Source: an uncultured Lachnospiraceae bacterium
GTDB taxonomy: Bacteria > Bacillota > Clostridia > Lachnospirales > Lachnospiraceae
Reading direction: 5' to 3'
DNA: 64,000 nt
Assembly (NCBI GenBank): GCA_910577175.1
Contig: CAJTLU010000009.1
Location: forward strand, 99,429 to 163,428
Under the pieces are notes generated by a model. It was not told where the DNA came from. It saw nothing but the letters and a program-made list of their open reading frames with translations, and made no database searches. How positions within the stretch are numbered: position 1 is the stretch's first letter; every line of letters begins with the position of its first letter. This document shows positions 50,070 through 59,068 of the stretch, in pieces. The translations under genes and the position numbers were made by a program.

Positions 50070-51689
50070 ATGTTAAATTTAACAATGGAAGGTTTACACA
50101 ACCGTGACGGCTACGAGAAAGCAGGAATTTCACTGCCGGAATATGACGCGGCAGAAGTAGCTGCATATACAGCCGAGAATCCGGTCTGGGTACATTTCGG
50201 TGCCGGGAACATTTTCCGTGGGTTTATTGCGGTATTGCAGCAGACCCTTTTGGATAAGGGGCTGCAAAAGAGTGGTATCATTGCCGCCGAAACATTTGAT
50301 TTTGACATTGTGGACAAGATTTACCGTCCGTTTGATAATCTGGCGCTTTTAGTCGGGTTAAAGCCGGATGGCGGCATGGTTAATTCTGTTGTTGCAAGCA
50401 TTGCCGGGGCATATTGTGCAGACAGGAAGCGCCCGGAGGAGTTTGCAAAGCTTACGGCGGCATTTGAACACCCGGGCTTGCAGATGGTAAGCTTTACGAT
50501 TACGGAAAAGGGATATGCGCTGACCGATATGAACGGGGCGCTGCTGCCGGTAGTCAGTGCCGATATGGAGAAAGGGCCGGATGAGGCGGTTCATGCGATG
50601 GGCGTTGTGGCGTCGCTTTTGTGGAAGCGTTATCAGGCGGGCGCATATAAGCTTGCGTTGGTCAGCATGGATAACTGCAGCCATAATGGTGAGAAGCTGC
50701 GAAGCTCAGTGCTTACGATTGTAAAGGAATGGGAGAAGCGGGGCTTTGTCCCGGCAGAGTTTACGGCATATCTTTCTGACGAAGAGAAGGTATCTTTCCC
50801 TTGGTCCATGATTGATAAAATTACGCCGCGTCCGTCGGAGAGCGTAGAAGCATGTTTAAGCGGGCTTGGCGTTGCAGATATGGCTCCGGTAGTTACTTCA
50901 AGGAACACTTATATTGCGCCGTTTGTAAATGCGGAGATTCCGCAGTATCTTGTCATTGAGGACAAGTTCCCGAACGGAAGACCGCAGTTAGAGCTGGCAG
51001 GTGTTTATATGACCGACCGCGATACCGTAAACAACACAGAGCGCATGAAGGTGACGACCTGTCTGAATCCGCTTCATACCGCGCTTGCCGTTTATGGCTG
51101 TATGCTTGGCTATACGAAGATTGCGGACGAGATGGATGATAAAGAGTTAAAGCTTCTGATTGAAAAAATCGGATACGATGAGGGGATGCCGGTTGTGGTT
51201 GACCCGAAGATTCTTTCCCCGCGTGCTTTTATTAAAGAGGTAATTGAGGAGCGTCTTCCGAATCCGTTTATTCCGGATATGCCGCAGCGTATTGCAACGG
51301 ATACCGGTCTGAAGGTGCCGATTCGTTTTGGTGAGACAATGAAGGCATATCTGGCAAGCGATACGTTAAAGATTACGGATTTGGTCTATATTCCGCTTGC
51401 AATTGCAGGCTGGCTGCGTTATCTTATGGGACGTTATGATAACGGGGAGGTCATGGAAATCAGTCCTGACCCGACTGCCGCAGGAGTACAGGAGGCGTTA
51501 AAGACTGTAGAGTTTGGCAATCCGGCTAGTTATACCGGCCAGTTAAAGGGCGTGCTTTCCAATACGGCGCTGTTTGCCGTTGATTTGTGTCAGGCAGGGC
51601 TTTCTGAACGGATTGAAACGATGTTTTGCGAGATGATTGCAGGAAAGGGCGCAGTCAGGGATACCTTAAAGAAATATTTATACCGCTAG
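50070..51689 (+). CDS. Mannitol dehydrogenase-family oxidoreductase (fructuronate reductase-like)
   Basis: A 539-residue NAD-dependent polyol/uronate dehydrogenase. The nucleotide-binding start is VHFGAGNIFRGFIAVLQ (about 41), a catalytic-region SMDNCSHNGEKLR is near 200, DKITPRPSESVEACL near 249 and MKVTTCLNPLHTALAVYGCMLGY near 328 with the active-site Lys/Asn/His set. Length and motifs fit fructuronate reductase (UxuB) better than short mannitol dehydrogenases, but substrate is unproven. No other uronate genes are in the window. Confidence 0.82.
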   Translation: MLNLTMEGLHNRDGYEKAGISLPEYDAAEVAAYTAENPVWVHFGAGNIFRGFIAVLQQTLLDKGLQKSGIIAAETFDFDIVDKIYRPFDNLALLVGLKPDGGMVNSVVASIAGAYCADRKRPEEFAKLTAAFEHPGLQMVSFTITEKGYALTDMNGALLPVVSADMEKGPDEAVHAMGVVASLLWKRYQAGAYKLALVSMDNCSHNGEKLRSSVLTIVKEWEKRGFVPAEFTAYLSDEEKVSFPWSMIDKITPRPSESVEACLSGLGVADMAPVVTSRNTYIAPFVNAEIPQYLVIEDKFPNGRPQLELAGVYMTDRDTVNNTERMKVTTCLNPLHTALAVYGCMLGYTKIADEMDDKELKLLIEKIGYDEGMPVVVDPKILSPRAFIKEVIEERLPNPFIPDMPQRIATDTGLKVPIRFGETMKAYLASDTLKITDLVYIPLAIAGWLRYLMGRYDNGEVMEISPDPTAAGVQEALKTVEFGNPASYTGQLKGVLSNTALFAVDLCQAGLSERIETMFCEMIAGKGAVRDTLKKYLYR

Positions 51690-51761
51690 CGGTATAACAG
51701 CAAAAGCAAAAAAGAATGCCGCCGGCGTTCTTAGTATATGGAAAGAAAGAAAGGAGTTCGC

Positions 51762-52502
51762 ATGAGTATTTTTAAGGATGTAAAGGAAAATGAGGCGAAA
51801 AACGAGGAGAGAGAGGCAAAGGAGGATTTATTTACCGTCGTTTCCGGAGAAGAACAGGACGATGTAGATATGGAGCTTCTGAACAGCTTAATGGAGGATG
51901 ATTCCCTGACGGAGACAGAGGAAGAGTTTGCGGAAGAAGAACCGGAGGATGAGTCTGTAGAGGAAGCGCCGGAATTAGAAGCGGAATCGGAGGACTTGGC
52001 AGAAGAGACGGAAAAGAATGAGGAAAAGCCGCACGGGCTTGACCGCACAAATCCGGACACCGATGGGGTTACTGTAATTACAAAGGGAACGACCATCAAC
52101 GGAAGCATTATTTCAGACTGCTCCTTAGATGTTATGGGAACGATTAACGGCGATATTGAGTGTCTCGGAAAGCTTACGGTTTCAGGTAAGGTAAAGGGCA
52201 ATGCGACGGCAGTAGAGGTTTATGTTAATACGGACCGCCTGGAAGGGAATATTACGAGTGAGGGCAGCGTAAAGATTGGTATCGGCACAGTGATTATTGG
52301 CGATATTTCGGCTTCCTCCGGAGTGATTGCCGGAGCGGTCAAGGGTGAAATCGATGTGAAGGGACCGGTTGTGATTGATTCAACTGCAATTATTAAAGGA
52401 AATGTCAAGGCAAAGGCAGTACAGATGAACAATGGCGCCGTATTGGAGGGCTTCTGTTCCCTGTCTTATGCAGCAGTTGATATTGATGATATTTTTGAGT
52501 AA
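51762..52502 (+). CDS. Bactofilin-type polymer-forming protein
   Basis: A 246-residue cytoskeletal protein. An acidic N-terminal region (about 1-95, Glu/Asp-rich) precedes a beta-helical bactofilin core (about 105-225: TTINGSIISDCSLDVMGTINGDIECLGKLTVSGK and similar repeats). ATG 51762 follows AAAGGAG; the in-frame ATG at 51738 does not. Bactofilins shape cells or position enzymes. It lies 14 bases before pyrH. Confidence 0.88.
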   Translation: MSIFKDVKENEAKNEEREAKEDLFTVVSGEEQDDVDMELLNSLMEDDSLTETEEEFAEEEPEDESVEEAPELEAESEDLAEETEKNEEKPHGLDRTNPDTDGVTVITKGTTINGSIISDCSLDVMGTINGDIECLGKLTVSGKVKGNATAVEVYVNTDRLEGNITSEGSVKIGIGTVIIGDISASSGVIAGAVKGEIDVKGPVVIDSTAIIKGNVKAKAVQMNNGAVLEGFCSLSYAAVDIDDIFE

Positions 52503-52516
52503 GATATGAGGATGCT

Positions 52517-53218
52517 ATGAGATATAAAAGAGTATTGTTAAAGTTAAGCGGCGAAGCACTTGCCGGAGAGAAGAAAACCGGCTTTGATGAGGCCACCTGC
52601 GTTAAGGTAGGCAGACAGGTAAAAGAATTGACGGATGCCGGGGTCCAGGTTGCGGTTGTAATCGGAGGCGGCAATTTCTGGCGCGGCAGAAGCTCTGAGA
52701 CGATTGACCGCATTAAGGCGGACCATATCGGAACCCTTGCAACGGTAATGAACTGTATCTATGTTTCCGAAATATTCCGTTTCTGCGGAATGGAGACTGC
52801 AGTATATACGCCTTTTGCGTGCGGAAGCTTTACGGAGCTGTTTACAAAGGATAAGGCAATGGAGGCGTTACAGGCGGGAAAGGTAGTGTTCCTTGCAGGC
52901 GGGACGGGGCATCCGCTGTTTTCTACCGATACGGCAACAGCGCTTCGGGCAATCGAGCTGGAGACCGATGTCATTCTGATGGCGCGTGCGGTGGACGGCG
53001 TGTATGACAGCGACCCGAAGGAGAATCCGGCGGCAAAGCGCTTTGATACAATTTCCTTTGAGGAGGTGCTTTCGCGCAGGTTAAAGATTCTGGATATGAC
53101 CGCAACCGTTATGTGTATGGAGCACAAGGTTCCGTTATTTATCTTTTCGTTAGGGGAGGAAAACGGAATTGTAAAGGCAGGACAAGGTGAGCCGATTGGT
53201 ACCATTGTTACACCATAA
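52517..53218 (+). CDS. pyrH: UMP kinase
   Basis: A 233-residue bacterial UMP kinase of the amino-acid-kinase fold. KRVLLKLSGEALAGEKKTGFD at the start, IGGGNFWRGRSSE near 53, AGGTGHPLFSTDTATALRA near 131 and DGVYDSDPKENPAAKRF near 164. Phosphorylates UMP for pyrimidine supply. frr follows after 20 bases, the widespread pyrH-frr pair. Confidence 0.97.
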   Translation: MRYKRVLLKLSGEALAGEKKTGFDEATCVKVGRQVKELTDAGVQVAVVIGGGNFWRGRSSETIDRIKADHIGTLATVMNCIYVSEIFRFCGMETAVYTPFACGSFTELFTKDKAMEALQAGKVVFLAGGTGHPLFSTDTATALRAIELETDVILMARAVDGVYDSDPKENPAAKRFDTISFEEVLSRRLKILDMTATVMCMEHKVPLFIFSLGEENGIVKAGQGEPIGTIVTP

Positions 53219-53238
53219 AGCAGGAGGAGAGAAGAGCA

Positions 53239-53793
53239 ATGAATGAAAGAGTAAAGCCGTTCGAGGCAAAGATGCAGAAGTCCCTGGAGGCATTGCAGGA
53301 GGAGTATGCAACCATCCGTGCCGGACGTGCAAATCCGCATGTTCTGGATAAGTTACGGGTAGACTATTATGGTACTCCGTCTTCCATCCAGGCGGTTGCC
53401 AATGTATCCGTACCAGAGGCAAGAGTAATTCAGATTCAGCCATGGGAAGCAAAGATGATTAAAGAAATCGAGAAAGCAATTTTAGCGTCCGACCTGGGGC
53501 TGACACCAAGCAACGACGGCAAGCTGATTCGTCTGGTATTTCCGGAGCTGACCGAGGACAGACGTAAGGAGCTCGTAAAGGACGTAAAGAAAAAAGCGGA
53601 AAATGCCAAGGTTGCTATCCGTAATGTACGCCACGATGCCAATGATGTAATTAAGAAGGCAGGAAAGGCAAATGAAATGTCGGAGGATGAGCAGCAGGAC
53701 ATTAAGGATGAAATCCAGAAGATGACCGATAAGTTTATTGCAGAAGTGGATAAGATTTCAGAGGATAAGTCTGCAGAGATTCTTACCATTTAG
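53239..53793 (+). CDS. frr: Ribosome recycling factor
   Basis: A 184-residue RRF that, with EF-G, splits post-termination ribosomes. Family segments: LQEEYATIRAGRANPHVLDKL near 22, VPEARVIQIQPWEAKMIKEIEKAI near 65, RLVFPELTEDRRKELVKDVKK near 97 and a final DEIQKMTDKFIAEVDKI. Length is standard. Confidence 0.98.
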   Translation: MNERVKPFEAKMQKSLEALQEEYATIRAGRANPHVLDKLRVDYYGTPSSIQAVANVSVPEARVIQIQPWEAKMIKEIEKAILASDLGLTPSNDGKLIRLVFPELTEDRRKELVKDVKKKAENAKVAIRNVRHDANDVIKKAGKANEMSEDEQQDIKDEIQKMTDKFIAEVDKISEDKSAEILTI

Positions 53794-53812
53794 TAAAGTA
53801 AACTATACAAAA

Positions 53813-53862
53813 CAGGGGGTGTCCCGGATAGGCTTTCAAAAGAAGGTTGTGACACACCCCTG
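53813..53862 (+). other. Hairpin between frr and uppS
   Basis: CAGGGGGTGTC (53813-53823) pairs with GACACACCCCTG (53851-53862), one bulge, around an inner CTTTC/GAAGG hairpin. No T-run, so it may attenuate or stabilise mRNA rather than terminate. Confidence 0.5.
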
Positions 53863-53935
53863 AATTTATGTCGGAAGGAGATTTTGTTCTGACAGAGACA
53901 GCGGGAAAGAAAGTGTAAGGACCGGAGGACAGGAA

Positions 53936-54649
53936 ATGGAACAGGTACCGCAGCATATTGCGATTATTATGGACGGAAACGGCAGATGGGCAAAGAAGCG
54001 CGGACTGCCGCGGAATGTAGGGCATACCCAGGGAAGCAAGGCGGTCCGGAAGATTTGTGAAGCGGCGTGGAAGTGCGGGGTAAAGTATTTAACGATTTAT
54101 GCGTTTTCTACCGAAAACTGGTCCCGCCCGAAGGAAGAAATAGACGCTCTGATGAAGATTCTACGGAGCTATTTAAAGGATGCGGTAAAACAGAGCGCAG
54201 AAAATAATATGCGTGTACGGATTATCGGCGATTATTCAGTATTGCCGGAGGATATGATAACATCGATTCAACATCTGGAGGAGGTATCTTCGGGAAATAC
54301 CGGACTTCAGTTTCAGATAGCATTAAATTACGGGGGAAGGGATGAGGTACTCCGTGCCGTAAAAAAGGCGGCGGCGAAGCTTTTGGCGGAAGGGAAGTCC
54401 GTCGAGGATATGACGGTAGAGGCGCTTGGCGGCGCTTTAGATACGGCAGGGATTCCGGACCCGGACTTGATTATCCGCACGAGCGGAGAGCAGAGGCTTT
54501 CCAATTTTCTTTTGTGGCAGTCAGCTTATGCAGAGCTTTATTTTACGGATATTTTATGGCCGGATTTTGATAAAAGGGCTCTGGAGGAGGCAATTTTATA
54601 TTACGGAAGCAGAAACAGACGATTTGGCGGGCTGGGGAATGAAAAATAG
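53936..54649 (+). CDS. uppS: Undecaprenyl diphosphate synthase
   Basis: A 237-residue cis-prenyltransferase making the C55 carrier for cell-wall synthesis. IAIIMDGNGRWAKKRGLPR with catalytic Asp near residue 12, YLTIYAFSTENWSRPKEEI near 60 and the C-terminal PDLIIRTSGEQRLSNFLLWQ near 183. Part of the uppS-cdsA-dxr-rseP-ispG-polC run; cdsA is 36 bases downstream. Confidence 0.97.
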   Translation: MEQVPQHIAIIMDGNGRWAKKRGLPRNVGHTQGSKAVRKICEAAWKCGVKYLTIYAFSTENWSRPKEEIDALMKILRSYLKDAVKQSAENNMRVRIIGDYSVLPEDMITSIQHLEEVSSGNTGLQFQIALNYGGRDEVLRAVKKAAAKLLAEGKSVEDMTVEALGGALDTAGIPDPDLIIRTSGEQRLSNFLLWQSAYAELYFTDILWPDFDKRALEEAILYYGSRNRRFGGLGNEK

Positions 54650-54685
54650 GCTGGCTGATAAAGCGCGCTGTTTGATGGAGGAAGC

Positions 54686-55495
54686 ATGTTTATTACAAGA
54701 CTGATAAGCGGAATTGTGTTGCTGGCGATTGTGATTTCAACCGGAATCCTTGGGGGGCCGGTCTTTTTGTCGTTGGTCGCGCTGATTTCCCTGCTTGGCG
54801 TATATGAGTTCTATCGTATGCTCCATCTGCAGAAAAGCATTCTGTTTTATACGGGCTTAGGAATGTGCCTTGTACTGGATACGTTGTTGTTTTTCGGAAA
54901 AACAGGGGGGGCAGACGCTCTGCCTGTGCTTGTGCTGTTGATTTTTATGACACTTTATGTTGTTACCTATCCGAAGCTTACAGCAAAGGAGGTATTTGCC
55001 TCTTACACGGGCTGGGTGTATACGGCGGTTCTGCTTTCCTTTTTATACCGTGTCCGTATGGCAGAGGGCGGTGAGGTGTTACTTTGGCTTGTGTTTATCG
55101 GGGCATGGGGTTCAGACACCTGTGCTTATTGTGCGGGAAGGCTTTTCGGGAAGCATAAGGCATTTCCGGAGCTGAGCCCGAAAAAGACGTTGGAGGGGTG
55201 CATCGGCGGTGTAGTAGGAACTGCATTGATTGCAGGGATTTATGCGGCATGTATCAGGCAATGGGCAGATGCTTCCGTATCAATAGTTCAGTTCGGACTC
55301 ATCGGAATGTCTGCCTCAATTATTTCACAGGTGGGGGACTTGGCTGCTTCTGCTATGAAGCGGAACTGTGATATTAAGGATTACGGGAAGCTGATTCCGG
55401 GGCATGGCGGTATTTTAGACCGCTTTGACAGTATTATTTTTACGGCGCCGTTAGTCTACTATCTGGTACGGCTTTTTACGGTATGGACTTTTTAG
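54686..55495 (+). CDS. cdsA: Phosphatidate cytidylyltransferase
   Basis: A 269-residue integral membrane enzyme producing CDP-diacylglycerol, substrate of pgsA at 18 kb. The CDS signature is complete near residues 225-252 (SAMKRNCDIKDYGKLIPGHG then ILDRFDS). About eight hydrophobic segments. dxr begins 18 bases downstream. Confidence 0.95.
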   Translation: MFITRLISGIVLLAIVISTGILGGPVFLSLVALISLLGVYEFYRMLHLQKSILFYTGLGMCLVLDTLLFFGKTGGADALPVLVLLIFMTLYVVTYPKLTAKEVFASYTGWVYTAVLLSFLYRVRMAEGGEVLLWLVFIGAWGSDTCAYCAGRLFGKHKAFPELSPKKTLEGCIGGVVGTALIAGIYAACIRQWADASVSIVQFGLIGMSASIISQVGDLAASAMKRNCDIKDYGKLIPGHGGILDRFDSIIFTAPLVYYLVRLFTVWTF

Positions 55496-55513
55496 GTAAA
55501 GGAGGACGTTGCT

Positions 55514-56695
55514 ATGAAGAAATTAGCAGTCTTAGGTTCCACGGGCTCCATCGGGACACAGACGTTAGATATTGTAAGAGAACGGCCGGAGGAGTTTCAG
55601 ATTACGGCTCTGGCGGCAGGAAGCAATGTGCTTTTGTTAGAGGAACAGGTCGCAGAGTTCCGGCCGAAGTTAGTCAGTCTGACGGAAGAGAAGGATGCCA
55701 GGGAATTACAGGAACGTCTACACCTGCGGAATATAAATACTACGGAGGTAGTATACGGCATCGAAGGACTGACTGCCTGTGCGTGTGAAGAAAGTGCGGA
55801 CATGACGGTAAACGCGGTTGTCGGTATGGTCGGGATTCTGCCGACTGTTGCAGCCATCCGGGCGGGAAAGGACATCGCACTGGCAAATAAAGAAACTCTT
55901 GTGACGGCGGGGCATATTATTATGCCATTAGTGAAAGAGTATAATGTAAAGCTGCTTCCGGTCGACAGCGAGCATTCCGCAGTATTCCAGTGTTTGCAGG
56001 GAGCCGGAGAGCAGACGGTTGAGAAGCTTTTACTGACAGCCTCGGGAGGTCCTTTTTTCGGAAAAACAAAGGAAGAACTTGGCTCTATCACAGTAGAACA
56101 GGCACTGCAGCACCCGAACTGGAGCATGGGGAAAAAGATTACGGTCGATTCCTCTACGTTAGTCAACAAGGGTTTGGAAGTTATGGAAGCCGGATGGCTC
56201 TTTTCCCTTACGCCGGAGCAGATTGAAGTGCTTGTACAGCCAAAGAGCATTATTCATTCGATGATTCAGTTTAATGACGGCGCGGTGTTAGCACAGCTCG
56301 GCGTACCGGATATGAAGCTTCCGATACAGTACGCCATGACTTATCCGGACCGGCTGGCGCTTTCCGGGAAGCGTCTGGATTTCTTTGAGCTGCAGAAAAT
56401 CGAGTTTTACCGGCCGGATACGGAAACCTTCCGTGCGCTTGCGCTGGCATACGATGCCTTCCGGGAGGGAGGAAGCCTTCCGACTGTTTATAATGCGGCG
56501 AATGAGATGGCGGTTTCGCTTTTTCTGGAACGTAAAATCGGGTATCTTCAGATTACGGAGATTTTGGAGCGCGCTATGGATGCACATACAAAAATCAAAA
56601 ATCCGACGCTGGAAGAGGTTCTTTCTACAGAGGGGGAAACGTATTCCTATATCAGGGAGCATTCGCGTGATAAGCGCAGAAAAGAGGCAGTATGA
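55514..56695 (+). CDS. dxr: 1-deoxy-D-xylulose 5-phosphate reductoisomerase
   Basis: A 393-residue NADPH enzyme of the MEP isoprenoid pathway. LAVLGSTGSIGTQTLDIVRE at the start binds NADPH, ALANKETLVTAGHI is near 120, LPVDSEHSAVFQCLQG near 149 with the metal Asp/Glu, and DSSTLVNKGLEVMEAGWLF near 212. Its stop overlaps the rseP start (ATGA). Confidence 0.97.
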   Translation: MKKLAVLGSTGSIGTQTLDIVRERPEEFQITALAAGSNVLLLEEQVAEFRPKLVSLTEEKDARELQERLHLRNINTTEVVYGIEGLTACACEESADMTVNAVVGMVGILPTVAAIRAGKDIALANKETLVTAGHIIMPLVKEYNVKLLPVDSEHSAVFQCLQGAGEQTVEKLLLTASGGPFFGKTKEELGSITVEQALQHPNWSMGKKITVDSSTLVNKGLEVMEAGWLFSLTPEQIEVLVQPKSIIHSMIQFNDGAVLAQLGVPDMKLPIQYAMTYPDRLALSGKRLDFFELQKIEFYRPDTETFRALALAYDAFREGGSLPTVYNAANEMAVSLFLERKIGYLQITEILERAMDAHTKIKNPTLEEVLSTEGETYSYIREHSRDKRRKEAV

Positions 56696-57996
56696 AAATT
56701 GTTGTTGCAATTTTAATTTTCGGAATTATTATTTTGATACATGAGCTCGGACATTTTATTTTTGCCCGTATCAACGGGATAGAGGTACTGGACTTTTCCA
56801 TTGGTATGGGACCGAGACTCTGTGGATTCCGTGCATTCGGGACAAAGTTTTCCGTGCGGCTTCTGCCAATCGGCGGCGCCTGTATGATGCTTGGCGAAAA
56901 TGAGGACCAGAAAACGGAGAGTGAAAAGTCATTTTATGCGAAAAATGTATGGCAGCGTATTTCGGTGTTGTTTGCGGGGCCGGGCTTTAACTTCATTCTT
57001 GCCTTTTTGTTTTCCGTGATTATTATCGGCATGGCGGGCTATGACCCGGCAAAGGTGACCGGCGTCACTGCGGAGGGGCCTGCGGCAGAAGCAGGGCTGC
57101 TTCCGGGCGATATTATTACGAAAATCAATCATTCCGGCATTTCGTTAGGAAGAGAAGTGCAGGGATATCTGGATTACCACACCCTTTCCGAAAAGCCGGT
57201 CGTGCTTACGGTGAAGCGGAACGGGGAGAAGGTTAAGATTACTGTTGTACCGGAGAAGTATGACAAGTATCTGCTCGGTTTTACCTATTCCGGTGCAGAT
57301 ACCGGCAGGGCAGAAGTATTAGAGGTGTCGGAGGGATATCCGATGGCGCAGGCAGGGCTGCTTGCCGGGGATATCATTACGGCAATCGAGGGGACTAAAA
57401 TCAACACCGGCGGCGAATTGATGGCATATTTTGACCGTACGCCGCTTAGCGGAGCGGAAATTGCAGTCACTTATGTAAGAAATGGTGAGGAAGCTACGCT
57501 TTCGGTTACTCCGCAGTTTGTTTCGACAGGATATTCGCTGGGCTTTGCCTATAATCTGGCAAGAGAGGATGCTACGGTATTCCAGACGCTCCGTTATTCT
57601 TTTTCCGAGGTGAAATACTGGATTGTGGAAACGGCAAGAGGACTGGGACGTCTGGTAACCGGACGGCTTAAATCAAACGAAATCGGAAGCGCCGTAGCGA
57701 TTGTGGACGCCATAGGAGAGACCTACGAAGCCTCTGTAGAGTACGGTATTAAGGATACGATATTAAACCTGCTTTATATTACGGTGCTGCTCAGTGCTAA
57801 TTTAGGCGTGATGAACCTGCTCCCGATTCCTGCGTTAGACGGCGGGAAGCTTCTGTTCTGCGTGATTGAAATTGTGCGCGGAAAGCCGGTGGATCGTGAA
57901 AAAGAGGGCATGGTGCATTTTATTGGCATGATATTGCTGATGCTTTTAATGGTATTTCTGCTGTTTAACGATATTAAAAATGTATTCTTCTCGTAG
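56692..57996 (+). CDS. rseP: Site-2 membrane metalloprotease RseP/RasP
   Basis: A 434-residue intramembrane zinc protease. The HELGH motif is at residues 17-21; two PDZ domains follow (about 118-190 VTAEGPAAEAGLLPGD and 203-280 EGYPMAQAGLLAGD); the third metal ligand region is NLLPIPALDGGKLLF near 380; at least four membrane segments. Cleaves membrane anti-sigma factors and signal-peptide remnants. The ECF cassette at 34 kb has a membrane protein that could in principle be a client. Confidence 0.94.
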   Translation: MKIVVAILIFGIIILIHELGHFIFARINGIEVLDFSIGMGPRLCGFRAFGTKFSVRLLPIGGACMMLGENEDQKTESEKSFYAKNVWQRISVLFAGPGFNFILAFLFSVIIIGMAGYDPAKVTGVTAEGPAAEAGLLPGDIITKINHSGISLGREVQGYLDYHTLSEKPVVLTVKRNGEKVKITVVPEKYDKYLLGFTYSGADTGRAEVLEVSEGYPMAQAGLLAGDIITAIEGTKINTGGELMAYFDRTPLSGAEIAVTYVRNGEEATLSVTPQFVSTGYSLGFAYNLAREDATVFQTLRYSFSEVKYWIVETARGLGRLVTGRLKSNEIGSAVAIVDAIGETYEASVEYGIKDTILNLLYITVLLSANLGVMNLLPIPALDGGKLLFCVIEIVRGKPVDREKEGMVHFIGMILLMLLMVFLLFNDIKNVFFS

Positions 57997-58009
57997 GAGG
58001 TGTGCGGGA

Positions 58010-59068
58010 ATGGAGCGGAAACAAACGAGACAGGTACGGATTGGAGACGTTACGATTGGCGGCGGTGCGCCTGTGGCGATTCAGTCCATGACAAACACAA
58101 GAACCGGGGATGTTCAGGCGACGGTAGCACAAATCCATGAGCTTACCGCGGCAGGCTGTGAAATTGTGCGCTGTGCCGTACCGGATATGGAAGCGGCAAA
58201 GGCGTTAGAGGAAATAAAAAAGCAGATTGCAATACCTCTTGTAGCAGACATTCATTTTGATTACCGTCTGGCGCTTGCGGCAATTGAATGCGGCGCCGAT
58301 AAAATCCGCATCAATCCGGGAAATATCGGGGCGCCGGAGCGGGTACGCGCAGTTGCTGAGGCAGCGAAGAGCCGCCATATCCCGATTCGTGTCGGCGTCA
58401 ATAGTGGCTCCTTAGAAAAGTCCCTGATTGAAAAATACGGCGGCGTTACGGCAGAGGGGCTTGTGGAGAGCGCTCTCGATAAGGTGGCAATGCTGGAGCA
58501 GTTCGGGGTTTCTGATATTGTCATCAGCATCAAGTCTTCCGATGTACTGATGTGCGTAAAAGCGCACCATTTGATTGCAGAGCGTACCTCTTATCCGCTT
58601 CATGTCGGGATTACGGAGGCAGGGACGCTTCGTTCCGGCAATATCAAGTCCTCCATTGGCCTTGGCCTGATTCTTTCAGAGGGAATCGGCGATACAATCC
58701 GTGTTTCCCTTACGGCGTCCCCGGTGGAGGAGATTGTCTCGGCAAAGCTGATTCTGCGCACACTTGGTCTGCGGAAGGGCGGAATTGAAGTGGTATCCTG
58801 TCCGACCTGCGGTAGAACGAAGATTGATTTAATCGGGCTGGCAGAGCAGGTAGAGGCCATGGCAGCCGGGTATGACCTGCCGATTAAAGTGGCGGTGATG
58901 GGCTGTGCGGTAAATGGTCCGGGCGAGGCAAGGGAAGCCGATTTAGGAATTGCAGGAGGAGCAGGAGAAGGTCTTGTGTTCCGGAAGGGTGAAATTGTCC
59001 GTAAGGTGCCGGAGAGCGAGCTGCTTTCGGCATTGAAAGAGGAGATTGAGGCATATGAAGCTATTTGA
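58010..59068 (+). CDS. ispG: 4-hydroxy-3-methylbut-2-enyl diphosphate synthase
   Basis: A 352-residue 4Fe-4S enzyme making HMBPP, substrate of IspH at 21.6 kb. Seen: PVAIQSMTNTRTGDVQATVAQI near 22, PLVADIHFDYRLAL near 75 and the cluster ligands in VSCPTCGRTKID (about 264-267) and MGCAVNGPGEA (about 300). TAGGAGGTG precedes ATG 58010. The polC start overlaps its 3' end by 14 bases. Confidence 0.96.
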   Translation: MERKQTRQVRIGDVTIGGGAPVAIQSMTNTRTGDVQATVAQIHELTAAGCEIVRCAVPDMEAAKALEEIKKQIAIPLVADIHFDYRLALAAIECGADKIRINPGNIGAPERVRAVAEAAKSRHIPIRVGVNSGSLEKSLIEKYGGVTAEGLVESALDKVAMLEQFGVSDIVISIKSSDVLMCVKAHHLIAERTSYPLHVGITEAGTLRSGNIKSSIGLGLILSEGIGDTIRVSLTASPVEEIVSAKLILRTLGLRKGGIEVVSCPTCGRTKIDLIGLAEQVEAMAAGYDLPIKVAVMGCAVNGPGEAREADLGIAGGAGEGLVFRKGEIVRKVPESELLSALKEEIEAYEAI

